Notes: a model not told the origin generated them from the letters alone. A DNA stretch of 64,000 bases from Chimonanthus salicifolius (GCA_013350335.1 CM023536.1:7956207-8020206); one strand, 5' to 3'. Positions 23,854-36,033 are shown, counted from the first letter of the stretch. Program-made: numbers and translations.

Positions 23854-24342
23854 GTTACACTTAATAGTGTCATACTAGATAAAATACAAAGCAGGAACCA
23901 CACAGAACTAATAAAATTTACTAAAATGGGATTTCTTTTATACAAGAGACCTCTTAGACGTCATGTTTTGTAGGGCAGAATGGATGGCCACTATTAGGAT
24001 AATAATGAAGCCATTTACATGTATATTTGAAATATATTTAAGAAATGATGTTTTTCACAAGAAAAATCAAGTTTAATAAATTTAGAAAATTATAATTTTT
24101 AAAGGTTCAAATTTCAGCATCCAAAATGGAGTCAGTTTTATATGGATTTTAATCTAATGACGAGGTCAACTCCAAATGCGTTCAAATCGAAAGTCTTGTT
24201 ATGCATTGATATAATCCATATTAGCCAATAGGTAACGCTTCTAAGATGATGATGATGTGTATCGGCCAAAACGTATCGTTGTGGCTTTGCAAAAATTGTG
24301 TCAGCTGTATCGGTCAATATCATTACGTTGCTCCCCGGTCCC

Positions 24343-24584
24343 TGTAACGATCCGACCCGAACACAGGACTTAGGGCTTGACTTAGTGTGATATTGTCCAC
24401 TTTGGGCCTCACACATAGCTCAAACCCGCACAGTTTTGTATTTGGGCCCGGGCCCACATGGTCGGGCCCAAAAAGCCTCACACGAGTACAAGGGGTGGTG
24501 GCCTCTTATAACCACCCAACCTCCTCTCTCCCAAACCAATGTGGGACTCTTCCCACATCAGTTTGGGCAAGGTGAGGTATCACA
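24343..24584 (-). repeat. 3' LTR of TRIM element
   Basis: 242-base direct repeat, beginning TGTAACGATCCGACCCG and ending GGTATCACA on the plus strand. It is longer than its partner by about 19 bases near 24550 (a local duplication of the TTCCCACATC area). The element runs on the minus strand, so this is its 3' LTR. Confidence 0.85.
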
Positions 24585-24711
24585 ATCACCCCTCCTAAAT
24601 CTTCGAGCCGTCCCCGGCTAGATTCCGGTCCAGCTCAACAACTCCAGGCGTCCAGAGAAGGATGATAGGCCCACACAGTCCGAGTATTGAACTCGACTCT
24701 GATCCCAAATT

Positions 24712-24934
24712 TGTAACGACCCGACCCGAACATAGGGCTTAGGGCTTGACTCAGTGTGACATTGTCTGCTTTGGGTCTCGCACACAGCTCGAATTCGCAC
24801 GGTTTTGCATTTGGGTCTGGGCCCACGTTGTCCGGCCCAAAAGGCCACACACGAGTACAAGGGGTGGTGGCCTCTTATAACCACCCAACGTCCTCTCTCC
24901 CAAACCGATGTGGGAGGCAAGGTGAGGTATCACA
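24712..24934 (-). repeat. 5' LTR of TRIM element
   Basis: 223-base partner of the LTR at 24343-24584. The two differ by scattered substitutions and the 19-base insertion, so the insertion is not brand new. Confidence 0.85.
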
Positions 24935-24939
24935 GTCCC

Positions 24940-26115
24940 TACGATAGTATCTCTCTTGACAGTGTCCCATGTTCGGAAATCCTCCCATCCCATCACACTC
25001 ACGGCCTAAAAAACACATCTCCTCCCAATATAATGTCTAATCCACCTAATTATTTATCTATCCATTTAACTTATTTATTTCGTCTATCCCATACAATTCT
25101 TGAATATAAAATGTAATTTACTTAACTCAATCCATACTGATTATAGTTTTTTATCTTATTTTGTCTTGATCGACTGGACATTCTGTGGCATACCCTTTTT
25201 CATACATTATATAAGTTTTGAAGATAGACAATTCCAATACGTTTAAGTCTACACAAGTACACGTTATAGAAATTCATTTTTTTCATTTATTATTCATTAT
25301 TATATGTCTCATTTTTTATAATTATTTTTATTCATTTCATTTTTTCAAATATTTACATATAAATCCATTTGTTTCTCATGTTTACAACTATTTCTCTAAG
25401 ATACAAGTAATTTTTTTTTATAAATAATCATCTTATACTAATTAGCTACATCATTTTTTTGTGAAAAAATTACCAAAAATTATTTTCAACTTTTCTAGAT
25501 AGTTTGAGCATTTTTAAAATTTTTTGAGAAATTACTGAAATCTTAATTTCGTAATTTGAGTGCCCCATTTTGATGTTTAAATGACCGTTAAATAATGATA
25601 CAAGCCTAATTTTTTCTTGATTTTCTGTAATATTTTGGATTTTTAGAGAAAAATAAATAAATAATTGAAGGAGAGAGAAATTGTATCGGTGATACAAGTG
25701 TAACAGCACAATCTATCGCCGATACGTTATTTAAATCCCTGGAACTAATGCAGTTTGATTTGGGCCCGTTTTGTATGAGATTGGTTCAACTCGGCAGACA
25801 ATTTTTTCCTAAAAAAATAAGAGATGTGATTGTCCAATTAAATTGTACTCCTTCGGCTACTTTTGAGCTAAGCCCATTTCTTGGCCCAGATTGAGGTTAC
25901 ATCAGTGGTCGAAAAATCGGACTTCTTGAGATTTCGACCGAGATTATTTCTCTCTCTTCAAATTTTTTTTTTTTAAAATCTCGGTGGTTTTCTTTTGAAA
26001 GAATTCATTTAAAAAAATAAAAAAAATCTGTTTTTTTTAAATATATATAAAAATATAAATATCGGCCGATATTTGATATCTAGGCCAATATAAAAATATA
26101 AATATCGGTGCAATG
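24940..26115. other. No gene seen; GCCGATA fragments
   Basis: Fragments at about 25680-25742 (ending AAATCCCTGG) and 25903-26110 (starting CAGTGGTCGAAAAATCGG) resemble termini and body of the 23620-23853 element family. The remaining sequence is AT-rich and non-coding. Confidence 0.45.
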
Positions 26116-26126
26116 TATTTGTATCT

Positions 26127-26405
26127 CAGCTTGTGATCCAATCATAGTTCATCTAATATTAGATCATGTATTTTTGTTTTTCTAAATTTATGTGTAGGAA
26201 ATTGTAGAAAACGCAGAGTAAAAAAACTCCCACGGATGATATCCACTGTCCTTAGGGACAAACCAGAGAAAACGCATTTTTATTTCAGCTTGTGACCGAG
26301 TCATAGTTCACCTAATATTAAATCATGTATTTTTATTTTTCTGAATTTATGTGTAGGAAATTGCAGAAAACGTAGCGTAAAACCTTCACGGATGATACTC
26401 ACCAT
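26127..26405. repeat. Direct repeat of about 120 bases
   Basis: 26127-26251 and 26284-26405 both run from CAGCTTGTGA through TTTATGTGTAGGAAATTG to CACGGATGATA with scattered differences. This could be two LTRs of a tiny retroelement, but no primer-binding site is visible in the 30-base gap. Confidence 0.6.
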
Positions 26406-26409
26406 CCGA

Positions 26410-27560
26410 CACACGAGATAAAGGATAGAGACTGAGAAATATATTGTTTTCTCGCCGGAGGATTAATAATTGATTCGGAGGTCAATGTTTTTACTAACAT
26501 TATACACTGGCTTATAAAAAATTTCTCTTATTTTATTTTTCTATTTTAAGAAAGATGTTTTAATTTACTGATATAAAATAAAATAAAATTGTTTCAATTT
26601 ATCATGGAACAGTGCCATGGGTTGCCCAAACTACCCATGACCCAATCAATTCTAGTAGTATCCCTCTCGTGATCTTTATGAATACCTTTCTTTGATAAAC
26701 ATTCTATGACATTTTTTAAAGATAACAAGCTCTTTACTTGCACGTTCTATACCACAATGATTGCAATCACATTTATAGGTCACAATACAGTACAGTTGTA
26801 CAGCATCTTCTTTAAAATAAGAGTAAAGAGCAAACCATGGATAGAAGAGATAGGCTGGATTTCATTATTATAAAAGAAAAATATTATTATTTTCAGTTCT
26901 TTCAACTTCGATGGAAAGTTGGAAGCCCATGTGTATTTTACAGAGGAAAACGTCCAAGAGCGGATTGCAATGTATTGAGAAAATTAAAGTCGAGATATTG
27001 GCCCGCAATATGTCGGTATATTGTAGTTAGAATTCAAATGGATAATTGACGGATGCAAACATATGTGTATTAACATGTTGTAACTAATACGTATTGGTTC
27101 GTTGATATGGGTATAATGGCAATCTATATCGGTAAATTGATTTTTTACCACACGTCGAAGAATACCGCAATTGGAGCCATTCACTGTGACATAACCTTCA
27201 AGATTTTGTTAAACACTCAATTCATAATAGAATTTACAAGTGTATTTATATTGTAAGTGGGAATTTAAAATATTTATGTGGATAATATTTATCTTCATTA
27301 ACATCCATATTATTTCTTAAGTGAAGCAGTATAATTTACATATTCTAACCATTATACTTAATACACCTTAAGAACTGTCAAACGCGTAAGTATAATGAAA
27401 CCTTCCTTCTTTCCAGTGCTTATCAGAGTTTATAGATTTCAATTTGTTCTTACCAAATCCAATGACATCATTAAATTTGTCTCTGTCCCCTCTTAAGAAA
27501 AGGACATTTGGACAGATTGTCGTGTCTTCATGAGGAAGCACTCTCTTACATAATTATTGT
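26410..27560. other. No gene seen
   Basis: AT-rich sequence; short frames near 26837-27184 show no domain. Confidence 0.5.
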
Positions 27561-27745
27561 TTTAATTAATTGAGGTGTTAAGTTGGGTTCAATTAATTTT
27601 GATATAAATTTAGTTAAATTTATTAAAATTCGATCTCATCTGATAATGATATAAATTTATTTTAATTAATTGAGGTGTTAAGTTGGGTTCAATTAATTTT
27701 GGTATAAATTTAATTAGATTTATTAAAACTCGATCTGATCCGATC
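27561..27745. repeat. 100-bp tandem duplication
   Basis: Two units start TTTAATTAATTGAGGTGTTA at 27561 and 27661, a period of exactly 100 bases. The second unit is partial and differs by a few substitutions. Confidence 0.85.
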
Positions 27746-27858
27746 TGAATTTCAACCGTATATATTAGGTTAATGTTTGGGACAAATCTGTAATTCCTCT
27801 TTAGAGCAAGCAGTTTTCTTTTAATTAACTTATAAGGGAGGCATTTTATTTTATTTTT

Positions 27859-28087
27859 TGTGATACCCTGCCCCTCCCTTAGAGTCCCACATCGGTGGGA
27901 AAGAAAAGGGGGGTGGGTTTATTAAGAAGCCACCTATGTAACTCATGTGTGAGGCCTTTTGGACCGGGCCAGGTGGGTTCGAGCCCAAATGCAAAACCGT
28001 GCGGGTTTCAGTTGTGTGCGAGGCCCAAAATGGACAATATCACACTGAGTCATGCCCTAAGCCCTGTTGGTGGGTCGGGTCGTTACA
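27859..28087 (+). mobile_element. Solo LTR of the TRIM family
   Basis: 229 bases from TGTGATACCC to GTCGTTACA, colinear with the TRIM LTRs at 24343-24934 but in the opposite orientation. The flanks are TTTTT on both sides (27854-27858, 28088-28092). No internal region follows, so it is a product of LTR-LTR recombination. Confidence 0.8.
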
Positions 28088-28352
28088 TTTTTAGGACAAA
28101 TACCATTCTAAAGATTTTTTCCAACAATATTAAGGACCATTAGCTCTGTTTTCTTTTATATTGATAAAAAATATTGTATTTCTAGTATATTTTATTTAAT
28201 AGTTTCACCCACAAAAGGTCTTTTTCTCTTAAGTATTTCCGAGTCAAATTGATTAGGAATCCTAAGTTTTGCAGACTCATTCTTGATTTATCATCTCTCC
28301 TCTCTCAAATGAATTTAATTAGACCTTAATTATCACTCTGACTAGTTTTTAG

Positions 28353-28746
28353 CATAGTCACAAATACCGTTCTCGAGATATTAACGACGATTGGTAATAT
28401 CAGAATATTTTCAAATTCTTGGATTTTTACCAGAAAATTAATGAGAAAATCTCGCAAAAGATATAATATTTAAAAATAATAAATAAAAATATTAATAAAA
28501 TAAAATATCAATATGGAATTTTATCGATATTTTACCAGGAATTTATTAGAAATTTATTGGTATATTATCGCAATATTACTATTTATCAAGAAATTTATTG
28601 GTATATTATCGCAATATTACTATTTATCATGAATTTAATGAGAAATTTTTGTAGTGCCGATAAATTTTAAGATATTAATGACAATTGGTGTTTTGCCGAT
28701 AAAAAAAATGATAAATTTGAAAATATCATAGATATTTGTGACATCA
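28353..28746. mobile_element. hAT-like MITE, CAATGTCACAAAT family, copy 3
   Basis: It starts CATAGTCACAAATACCG and ends ATATTTGTGACATCA. The body has ATTAACGACGATTGGTAATA as in the other copies and a local tandem duplication near 28545-28630. The flanks GTTTTTAG and ATTTTTAA match at 6 of 8 bases. Confidence 0.65.
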
Positions 28747-28849
28747 ATTTTTAAGAGGAGTAACTCCAGCAACTAGTAATTGTGTATTGTATAAAAAACT
28801 CTTTTGAAGAGCAAAATTCTTCTACTCCCAAAGAACAAGGTGCTTGCTC

Positions 28850-30440
28850 TCCAAGATTTTTCTTTTTTTATCTTTTCATCTATACAGCTTATAACTTATC
28901 CAATTTCTATTGTGCATTGATATGTTAACTCCTACAAACTTGAATTCATCCACTTTGTGTTAACTACTAAATATTTCCATTATTTTTCTATCACTCTATT
29001 GTTTGTGTTTTTGAAAAAGAATAGTTTTTTTCTTGTTAATTCTTTGTCCAACTTCACTTTTAAAGCCTTCAATAAATTTTTTAAATTTCTTTTGCATATT
29101 TATTTCTTATAAAGAAAACATCATCATGTCTTAGGAAAAGAAGGTTAAATCATCTGCAAATGGTTAAACATGAAACTTTTTTTCTCCTTTCCACAACCTT
29201 TCCAAATAGGTAACTTTGATTTAGCATTTTGTGGATAAATCTTAGTAATGTTAATTCAAAGGAGTTGGAGTGATAGTTAGGAGTCTGCTTCATAAAATGA
29301 GAGTCACGAGTTCGACTCTCACTCCATCCTAAAAGGCCATTGTCCTTAAAATTATCTAGTATATGGACAGAGAGGCTTATACGTTCTCTAAAGATTAACT
29401 GAGTGTTGCAGAAGAAGGCTAAATACATTAATTATCAAACATTGATAATGTTTCGACTAGAACACTAAATAAATACGGAGAAAAAGGGCCTCCCAGTCTC
29501 CCCGAGACCTCTTTCAACTGCAAAATTATATGAGAACAGTAAACCAAAATCTGTAAGCTTGTGCTTGTAATAAAATTCATAATCCATATTGATGACTTTC
29601 TGTTATTAAACGTCACATTCTCTAAACAAGCCTTGATAGAATTCCAACTCAAAGCATCTTGTACCTTTGCAAAGTCTAATTCAAGCCACAAGTATTTTGT
29701 CTTTTTATTTTTATTTTTTATTTTTTGTCTTATCATTTGGATTGTCTCTTGATGTTGTTAGAACCTTGTCTTTTAGGGTCAAAGGCAGCTTGTCGTGGTT
29801 CGTTAAATGTTATGTAATGAAGACCTACGCTTGTGGACAATAATCTTTTAAATAATCTTGTTGATTGTACTACAAAGGCTTATGAGTTTGTATTGGTTGA
29901 TTTTTTTGTTTTCTATTTTTACATTGGAGACTATTAGAACTGAGGTCCTATTAAGATATTTGTTGGGGGTACCTATTTGAAAAAAAAATTGTATATATTC
30001 ATCATCACATTCACCCATATATTGTCCTAGTTATCCTTAAATTTATCTCAAAGATATGCTCATCATGTTTCAAGGACTAATCACGTGTTTTAGGAAGATT
30101 CTGAACATCTCAATCATATAAAAAAATAAAATTTATGGTATCATTCTTCTTGCATCTAAGCACTTATCCAAGATGGAGATTGTAAAACTCCCAATATATT
30201 CATTTCTATTTTTGAAAATTCTAGAGATATTAGCATTTTATCTGATGTCACGTTCCTTTCTTCATCTAAATTATTATGATTTTAATTATTAGATCTCACT
30301 ATAATGGTTAGGGTGGGGAAGTATTTTACATTTTTGTAACCTAATTTAAGTCAATCTCTTATTGCCTTTTGAGCCCAATACACTTCTTTATTTCTTAGAA
30401 GTTCAGGATATTTAGTTAAGAGGACTTTCTCAATTTGCTC
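28850..30440 (-). pseudogene. LINE reverse-transcriptase relic
   Basis: On the minus strand 29428-29736 reads like a plant L1-type reverse transcriptase: LELDFAKVQDALSWNSIKAC, then a decayed GDPLSPYLF-type block (GGPFSPYLFSVLVETLS). Near 29150-29170 the downstream FADDLTFFS gives the YADD-type catalytic box, and IEGFKSEVGQRINKKKT follows near 29050-29100. A SINE separates the two pieces. Stops and frame changes show it is dead. Confidence 0.7.
29255..29420 (+). mobile_element. SINE inserted in LINE relic
   Basis: GGAGTGATAGTTAGGAGTCT (A-box-like) and CACGAGTTCGACTCTCAC (B-box-like) followed by CCTAAAAGGCCATTGTCC. The tail part matches the SINE at 51276-51452. It interrupts the reverse-transcriptase relic between the FSPYLF and FADD blocks. 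Confidence 0.55.
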
Positions 30441-30563
30441 GTGGGGATGAATTGTGAATTATTTATATTTCTTTGTATTATTCATTTTTCCCAATTTTAA
30501 TTGTCTAAATTTTTTATTTGAAATTTCTAAAAGAGTTTTTACTCTATTTGGTAAGATCTCTAG

Positions 30564-31049
30564 CAATGTTATTAGAACTGGACCATCTAACAAATTGTCT
30601 TCGAAGCATTTTGGATTCAACTGGGTTCAACCGAGTACAACCGTGGTCAAAGCTAGTCAAATAATAATATAATATAAATATTTCAAATAATAATATAATA
30701 TAAATATTTCAAATAACATTAAGTAAGACACTTTTTACAAATAACATTTAAACTCTAAATAATATACTAAGATGGTGAAGGATGTGAGATAGAAATGGTA
30801 AGGCACTTTATATTTCAAGTATATCTATTTTTTAATATTAAATTTTGATATTTTGAAGGGAAAAAAATTAAAAAAAAAAAATCAAAATCGGCGAACCGCG
30901 GTTCACGACGGTTCACGGCCTACGGTTTTATCTACAAAACCACAGTTCACGGCGGTTTTCTGCGGTCCAACTGAAAACTAGGTTTTTCAGTTGGACAGAA
31001 CCGCGATCATGCCGGTCTACCGCGGCTTAGTCTGGCTTTGATAACATTG
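30564..31049. mobile_element. hAT-like MITE, CAATGTT family
   Basis: Starts CAATGTTATTAGAACTGG and ends GGCTTTGATAACATTG. The flanks ATCTCTAG (30556-30563) and TTCTCTAG (31050-31057) are a 7/8 target duplication. The right part has many CGCGGTTCACGGCGG-type GC-rich words that can pair with each other. Confidence 0.72.
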
Positions 31050-31057
31050 TTCTCTAG

Positions 31058-32005
31058 TAAGAGCTACTTTTTTGTTAGAGTTATGTAATATATGTTGCAT
31101 TTGAATGAGAGATAAATTTTACAAGGTTTTTCTTGAACATGAGTTTCTCTTATTTTTCCTTACCCTAAGAGAGGTACAGTGGTTATCTCTTATAGTGAAG
31201 GGGTTTTCAAATTTGTATTTCAAAGGGGAAACTTGGAGTTTTCTCACCTCTTTTTTTCGTTACCAAATTGGGGTAAATGAGAGTTACACTTGTTTTCACC
31301 TTTGTACCCCTCATCTAAAGGCAACCATAGTGTATATTGATTTTGGAAAAGATGCAATTACAGGAGATGATTGATGAATAGTTATGTAAATTATGAGTCA
31401 TTAGGAGACAAATTAGGGAAGATTAGCTAAGAGAGATTTCTGTAAATTATGAGAGAGTGAGGGAGAGATTCATTGTATTTTTTTACATTTATACATGTTC
31501 TCCTATTGAGAAAAGATAATAGTACAGAATTCCAAAATCTCTTACACTTTGCTCATTGTTGGATTAATGAGTACTCCATCAGTCTATCCAATCTATTATA
31601 AATTTTGCTAAACTTTCCCTACCATTACACTATGTAAATTTATTTATTTTTAAATCCCAATTCTAATAAATCAAGTTTTTCCAATGAAGATATTAAACTT
31701 TCTAAAAGATGGAAAATTTGTGAAATAATGTAAAACTGCTAAAGAGAATGTTGTAATCAGCTTGTATCTCAAGAAAGCAAGAATATATATACATAAAAAG
31801 ATGGAATATCATAGGTAACAACACAAAGTTTATCTCATTCAACAAATCAAATCACTAATTGACATTATATACTAACAACCTTAACAATTCTTGCTTATCC
31901 TAATAATATGATATGAGGATACAAATGTAAAAAGAAAAATTAGGATGATTGGAGCAAGACGAAAGAAGTCTATAAAATCATCATACGATTCTATATATAT
32001 ATTTC
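31058..32005. other. No gene supported
   Basis: An open frame of 89 codons at 31105-31374 has no domain I recognise and no flanking gene signals. A similar coding-like texture without homology can arise in an old retroelement. Confidence 0.4.
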
Positions 32006-32009
32006 ACAA

Positions 32010-32650
32010 TGGCTGCGTTTGGATGGGGTAATGGGAGATTACCCCTGGTTACTCCCGTTTGGTAACTAAGGTTAGGTTTAAATGAGTGGTAAATTTTATA
32101 GGGATTACCCTTGAGTAAGGGTTACTTTTGAATAGGAGTTACTTTTATGCATGTGTTACTCTTATCTTATTTGGTAATTATAGGGGTAAAGTTAAAACTT
32201 ACCTTTTGAGAAAAAAATCTTGTTTGGTAACTATAAAAAGGGATAACCTGACATATTAACAATTTTATAAGAATTAATAATTTTTATTAAATCTATATAA
32301 TATATAAAATAAAATAAAAATTTATGAAATATAATTATTAAATAATATTCATTAATTATAAAATATTTTAAAATATTTTTACTCCATAGGTGCAAAGAGA
32401 GGTAAGAGTTTAATGAAAACCCCCATGCTCTAAAGGGTTTTTAAAAAGAGAAGAGGAAGGATAAAATTTTGAATTTTTACCCTCACCCCTTCATTACCAA
32501 ACAAGGGTAATGGAGGGTTCCATTACGCCCATCCAAACAAAGCCAAGGGGGAGAGAGAAAAAAATTAACTTTTTACCTGGTTTTCATATTGCTCAGGGGT
32601 TACCCCAAGTAACATCTAAGAAATTTACCTCCCGTCCAAAAACAGCCATG
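32010..32650. mobile_element. Inverted-repeat element with GGCTGCGTTTGGATGG ends
   Basis: Left GGCTGCGTTTGGATGGGG and right, reversed, GGCTGTTTTTGGACGGGAGG. The arms share GGTAATGGGAGATTACCCC-like words. Partial relatives occur at 5214-5345 and about 42440-42850. No clear target duplication was found, so the superfamily is left open. Confidence 0.6.
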
Positions 32651-33159
32651 TTCCATAATTTCAGTAGTTAATCAAAGAAAATCTAACTACATCGATTCAA
32701 TCCATTTCATCATTAAAATATAGAATAGGTGGGCCCTACCAATGCCTATAAAAATGTATGAGACCATAAAAATGGTTCAAAATGAATTTGAAAATCTATT
32801 CAAGTCACTATAAAACTTGAAATTAAAAAAAAAAAAAAAACTCACTAAGATATAACTCATCTCCATTGCTAAATTGAGAGTTAGGACTTAGGAGGTTCAA
32901 CCAAATATCAATGAAATATTCGGGTCACGTCAAATTTAGATTAGGTCAAATGACCCGATTTTTTATCCCTCTAAATATGGACAAATTTGGTTGACTCTAA
33001 ATGAGTGAAATTCTAATTTTGGGCCGCATTAGCTCTTGGATTGGCTTTGGATTGTGTCATGTTGCAGGGTTGGTTTAGGTTTGGCTAGAAGTGGATTGAA
33101 TTTTAATTGAATCAGATCAGGGTTTTGTTGGGTTGGATATGGGTTTGGGTCAAGTAGGC

Positions 33160-34320
33160 ACTAATGTCACAAACACCGTTCTTGGAATATTAATGCTAAT
33201 GGTTAATACTGAGATATTTTAAATTCTCAAGATTTTATTAGAAATTTAATTAGAAAATATCGTGAAAATATAAATATTCAAAATACAATAAAAATAAATA
33301 TAATAAATAAATAACTCTCGTCTAAAAATTCTTGAGTAAAAAAAAATCACACATTTCTACATGAGTTCATTGTTAAATACCAAATCAAAATCATTAAAGA
33401 TAGATAATCCTAACCCAATGCTTAATAAGGCAACTGAATATATAAATGTTAAGAAAATGGGTGTAAGAGCAAGATGTGCAACAAGTGAAGAGGTTAATCC
33501 TGTAAGTGAAAAGAGATGAAACAACACCCTCAACATAGATGACAAGAAAGACAAAAAATGGAAAAGAAAGGAAATCATGCAGATTTATTTTTCATTAATA
33601 AGATTGATTAATGTAAAAAATAAAAGACTATATTAAAGGGAAATTTTGGTACTATGGTACATTTCCATATTTGGGTTCTACCTCTTAGACTTATGACAGG
33701 GTTGACAATAAACAAAAGGGTGAATCTAGAAACCCATCTTAAACTGAAGAAATTAGGTGAAAAAAATTTCCACAAATGCCTCCACAATCCTACAAATTGT
33801 TATTCAAAAGATTAAAAGTGAAAAAGCAAACTGGGTAAATTCCATACTAGACAATAACACAGATGACAAAATTGAATTAGTGGAAATACAATAAGCTAGA
33901 GACATTGGAGTAATGTGAAAACAAATGGTAAAAAAAATGCTATAGTTTTCATAAATGTCATAAATATCGGTGACGATTTCATATTTATCACGTTTTTATC
34001 ATAAAAACAACATTACCACGTTAATAACGTGTATTTTTCGGTACTGTAGTAAATTTTCAATAAAACTATATTAAAAAAGAGATAAACTGTAATATCGCAA
34101 TAATATCCAGGTAAATTACCAATGAATTTATTATTAAAAAATCTTTGCAATAATCTTAATGAATTTTTTATAATGATTTAAAATATTTGTATTACATTCT
34201 AATATATTGTTTGTTCTGGATTTATTGTTAGTTGTTCGTGAATGGTATTAAGATTTTTATTTTATTATATTTTATTATTTTTTAAATATTATATTTTTCA
34301 CAAGATTTTCTCTCAGTACA
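33160..34320. mobile_element. CAATGTCACAAAT-family pieces in opposite orientation
   Basis: About 33166-33310 starts TAATGTCACAAACACCG in the same orientation as copy 1. About 33955-34320 carries the body in reverse (AAATATCGGTGACGATTT to AGATTTTCTC). The 640 bases between them hold no recognised sequence. This is either one rearranged copy or two truncated copies. Confidence 0.5.
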
Positions 34321-34324
34321 AACT

Positions 34325-35230
34325 CGAAATGGACAGAATTGGAATAGAGGAAATTTTCCTTCAGACATCTTGATCAAATTCTTAACTTCATTATGTAATT
34401 TCCATACTGAATGCTTTAATGTAGAATGCTAGTTGTGTCATTAGACCTCAATTAATTAGGCATTTAAAAATACTAATGAAGGAATATAATCTAGAAATGC
34501 TACTCCTCTTAAAAACAAGAGCAATAGAAAATTCTAGATTGAAAGTGCATTAAAGAGCTTCATTAGTAGTTTGACAAAGCTCAATGTATTTTGGGTAATA
34601 GGAATTTAGTTACTCATCACTTAATGTAAAAGAATTGAATAAAGAAATGAGAAGAAAGAAATCAAATGAAGAACTAGCTTTTAATTTAAAAAGAGTAATC
34701 TAATCATACTATTCAACTAATTTTTTAATTAAAAACTAATTATATGGATTTTAAACTTGGTCGATTAGATATAAGTAGATAAAATTTTAGTTTGAAATCA
34801 ATTTTTAGAAATTTCATTTTAATGATCTGACATCTAAAATTAAGTTTTTGAAGTCTATTACTATCACCATTACTAAAAAAACAACATGTTATGTGAACTC
34901 CGTGTATACCTTAATACATTTTGGAGTATATAATAATCTTTCTACTATATCTATTTATAAAAAGATTGTGTATGTGGCCCTCAAATGAATTTTGACCGCT
35001 CAATCGTTGAAGAATTTTGATTTACTTCTATATTGATAACAAAAAACACAAAATTTATTAAAAATAATTAAAAAATAAAGAAAGAAATTCTATAATGGGA
35101 TTTGGTGAACTGAAAGGATTTAGTTCAACTTTATTATATTATTATCTAAAAATAGAGAAAATTTGTACAAAAATTAACTAAAAAATGTAAGATAAGCTTT
35201 TATGATTAAATTTGGGGAGTTTTAAATATA
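34325..35230. other. No gene seen
   Basis: AT-rich DNA lacking coding or repeat signatures. Confidence 0.5.
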
Positions 35231-35239
35231 TGGTTGAGA

Positions 35240-35400
35240 TTCTTTTACACCTGTACTCATATAAGTGTAGCTCAACTGGTAATCTCTCGTATCAGAAAGC
35301 GGGAGGTATCATGTTTGAGCCCCTAAGAGCAATAGCTATCACCCGTGGAGGTTTTACACTGGGTTTTCCACTATTTTTCATACACAAATTTAAAAAGAAA
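35240..35400 (+). mobile_element. tRNA-derived SINE copy
   Basis: TAGCTCAACTGGTAATC (box A) and ATGTTTGAGCCCC (box B) are about 30 bases apart, as in tRNA-derived plant SINEs. The following GGAGGTTTTACACTGGG is not tRNA sequence, which excludes a functional tRNA gene. It ends close to the left flank of the MULE. Confidence 0.6.
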
Positions 35401-35564
35401 AATAGAAAATTTAATATAAAAAATTTTTAAATCAAAAAATTATTTTCTGCCTACTAATTTTTCTATAAATGCATATATAAGAAAAATATGCTCCTCACTT
35501 TTTTTAATAATAGATATAAAAAATGTTGGACAATAATTTCAAGTTTTCAACATTCTACAATCAT

Positions 35565-36022
35565 GGGTGGCAATATAGACACCGCATAAATCTGCCAGGA
35601 GACACCGATTTCCGAAAATTGAGTGGAAATTACCATTCTGCCCTTTCCGCGCGAAATGGTGTGATCGGTGCTGCAACGCCATTTCGCGTCGATCAATCGA
35701 TCTGAGGCGTATACGCTCGATCTGAGGCGTATACGATCGATCGATCGATCCGACAGTTCATTTTCGAATCGATCGATCCATCATAACACGGGTTTCAGTC
35801 GATCGCACGGTTCCATGGGATCGTGCGATCAATTTTAACTGAGAAGTCGACGGTTTGACAGTCGACCGCTCCCACCAAGATCGATCGCACGATTGTATGT
35901 GATCGTGCGATCGACTGTGACCCATTCAAAGATCGATCGCACGATCACATACAATCGTGCGATCGATCTTCTGTTTAGGGCAAGATCGATCGATCGATCA
36001 CTGTGATCGTGCAATTGATCAC
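35565..36022 (+). repeat. Left TIR of MULE
   Basis: About 455 bases pair with the right end. The outer 240 bases are nearly identical to the right TIR. Inside are two perfect-stem hairpins at 35879-35915 and 35931-35968, each GATCGATCGCACGAT plus its complement around an 8-base loop. GAGGCGTATACG repeats, and a TCGAC-GTCGA stem around 35846-35868 adds another palindrome. Confidence 0.88.
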
Positions 36023-36033
36023 GCGAAACTAAG

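Larger units (their letters stand above)
24343..24934 (-). mobile_element. Complete TRIM retrotransposon
   Basis: Terminal-repeat retrotransposon in miniature: LTRs 24343-24584 and 24712-24934 enclose 127 non-coding bases. Read on the minus strand, TTTGGGATCAGAG after the 5' LTR is a primer-binding site close to the initiator Met-tRNA type TGGTATCAGAG. TTTAGGAGGGGTGAT before the 3' LTR is a polypurine tract. An exact 5-bp target duplication GTCCC flanks it (24338-24342, 24935-24939). It encodes nothing and would need enzymes from another retrotransposon. A solo LTR of the family is at 27859-28087. Confidence 0.88.

Noticed and set aside
31105..31374. An 89-codon plus-strand gene
   Set aside because: No recognisable domain, no splice context and no neighbours; kept only as unassigned sequence.
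35240..35400. A tRNA gene
   Set aside because: Box A and B are recognisable but the sequence after box B does not close an acceptor stem; better explained as a SINE.
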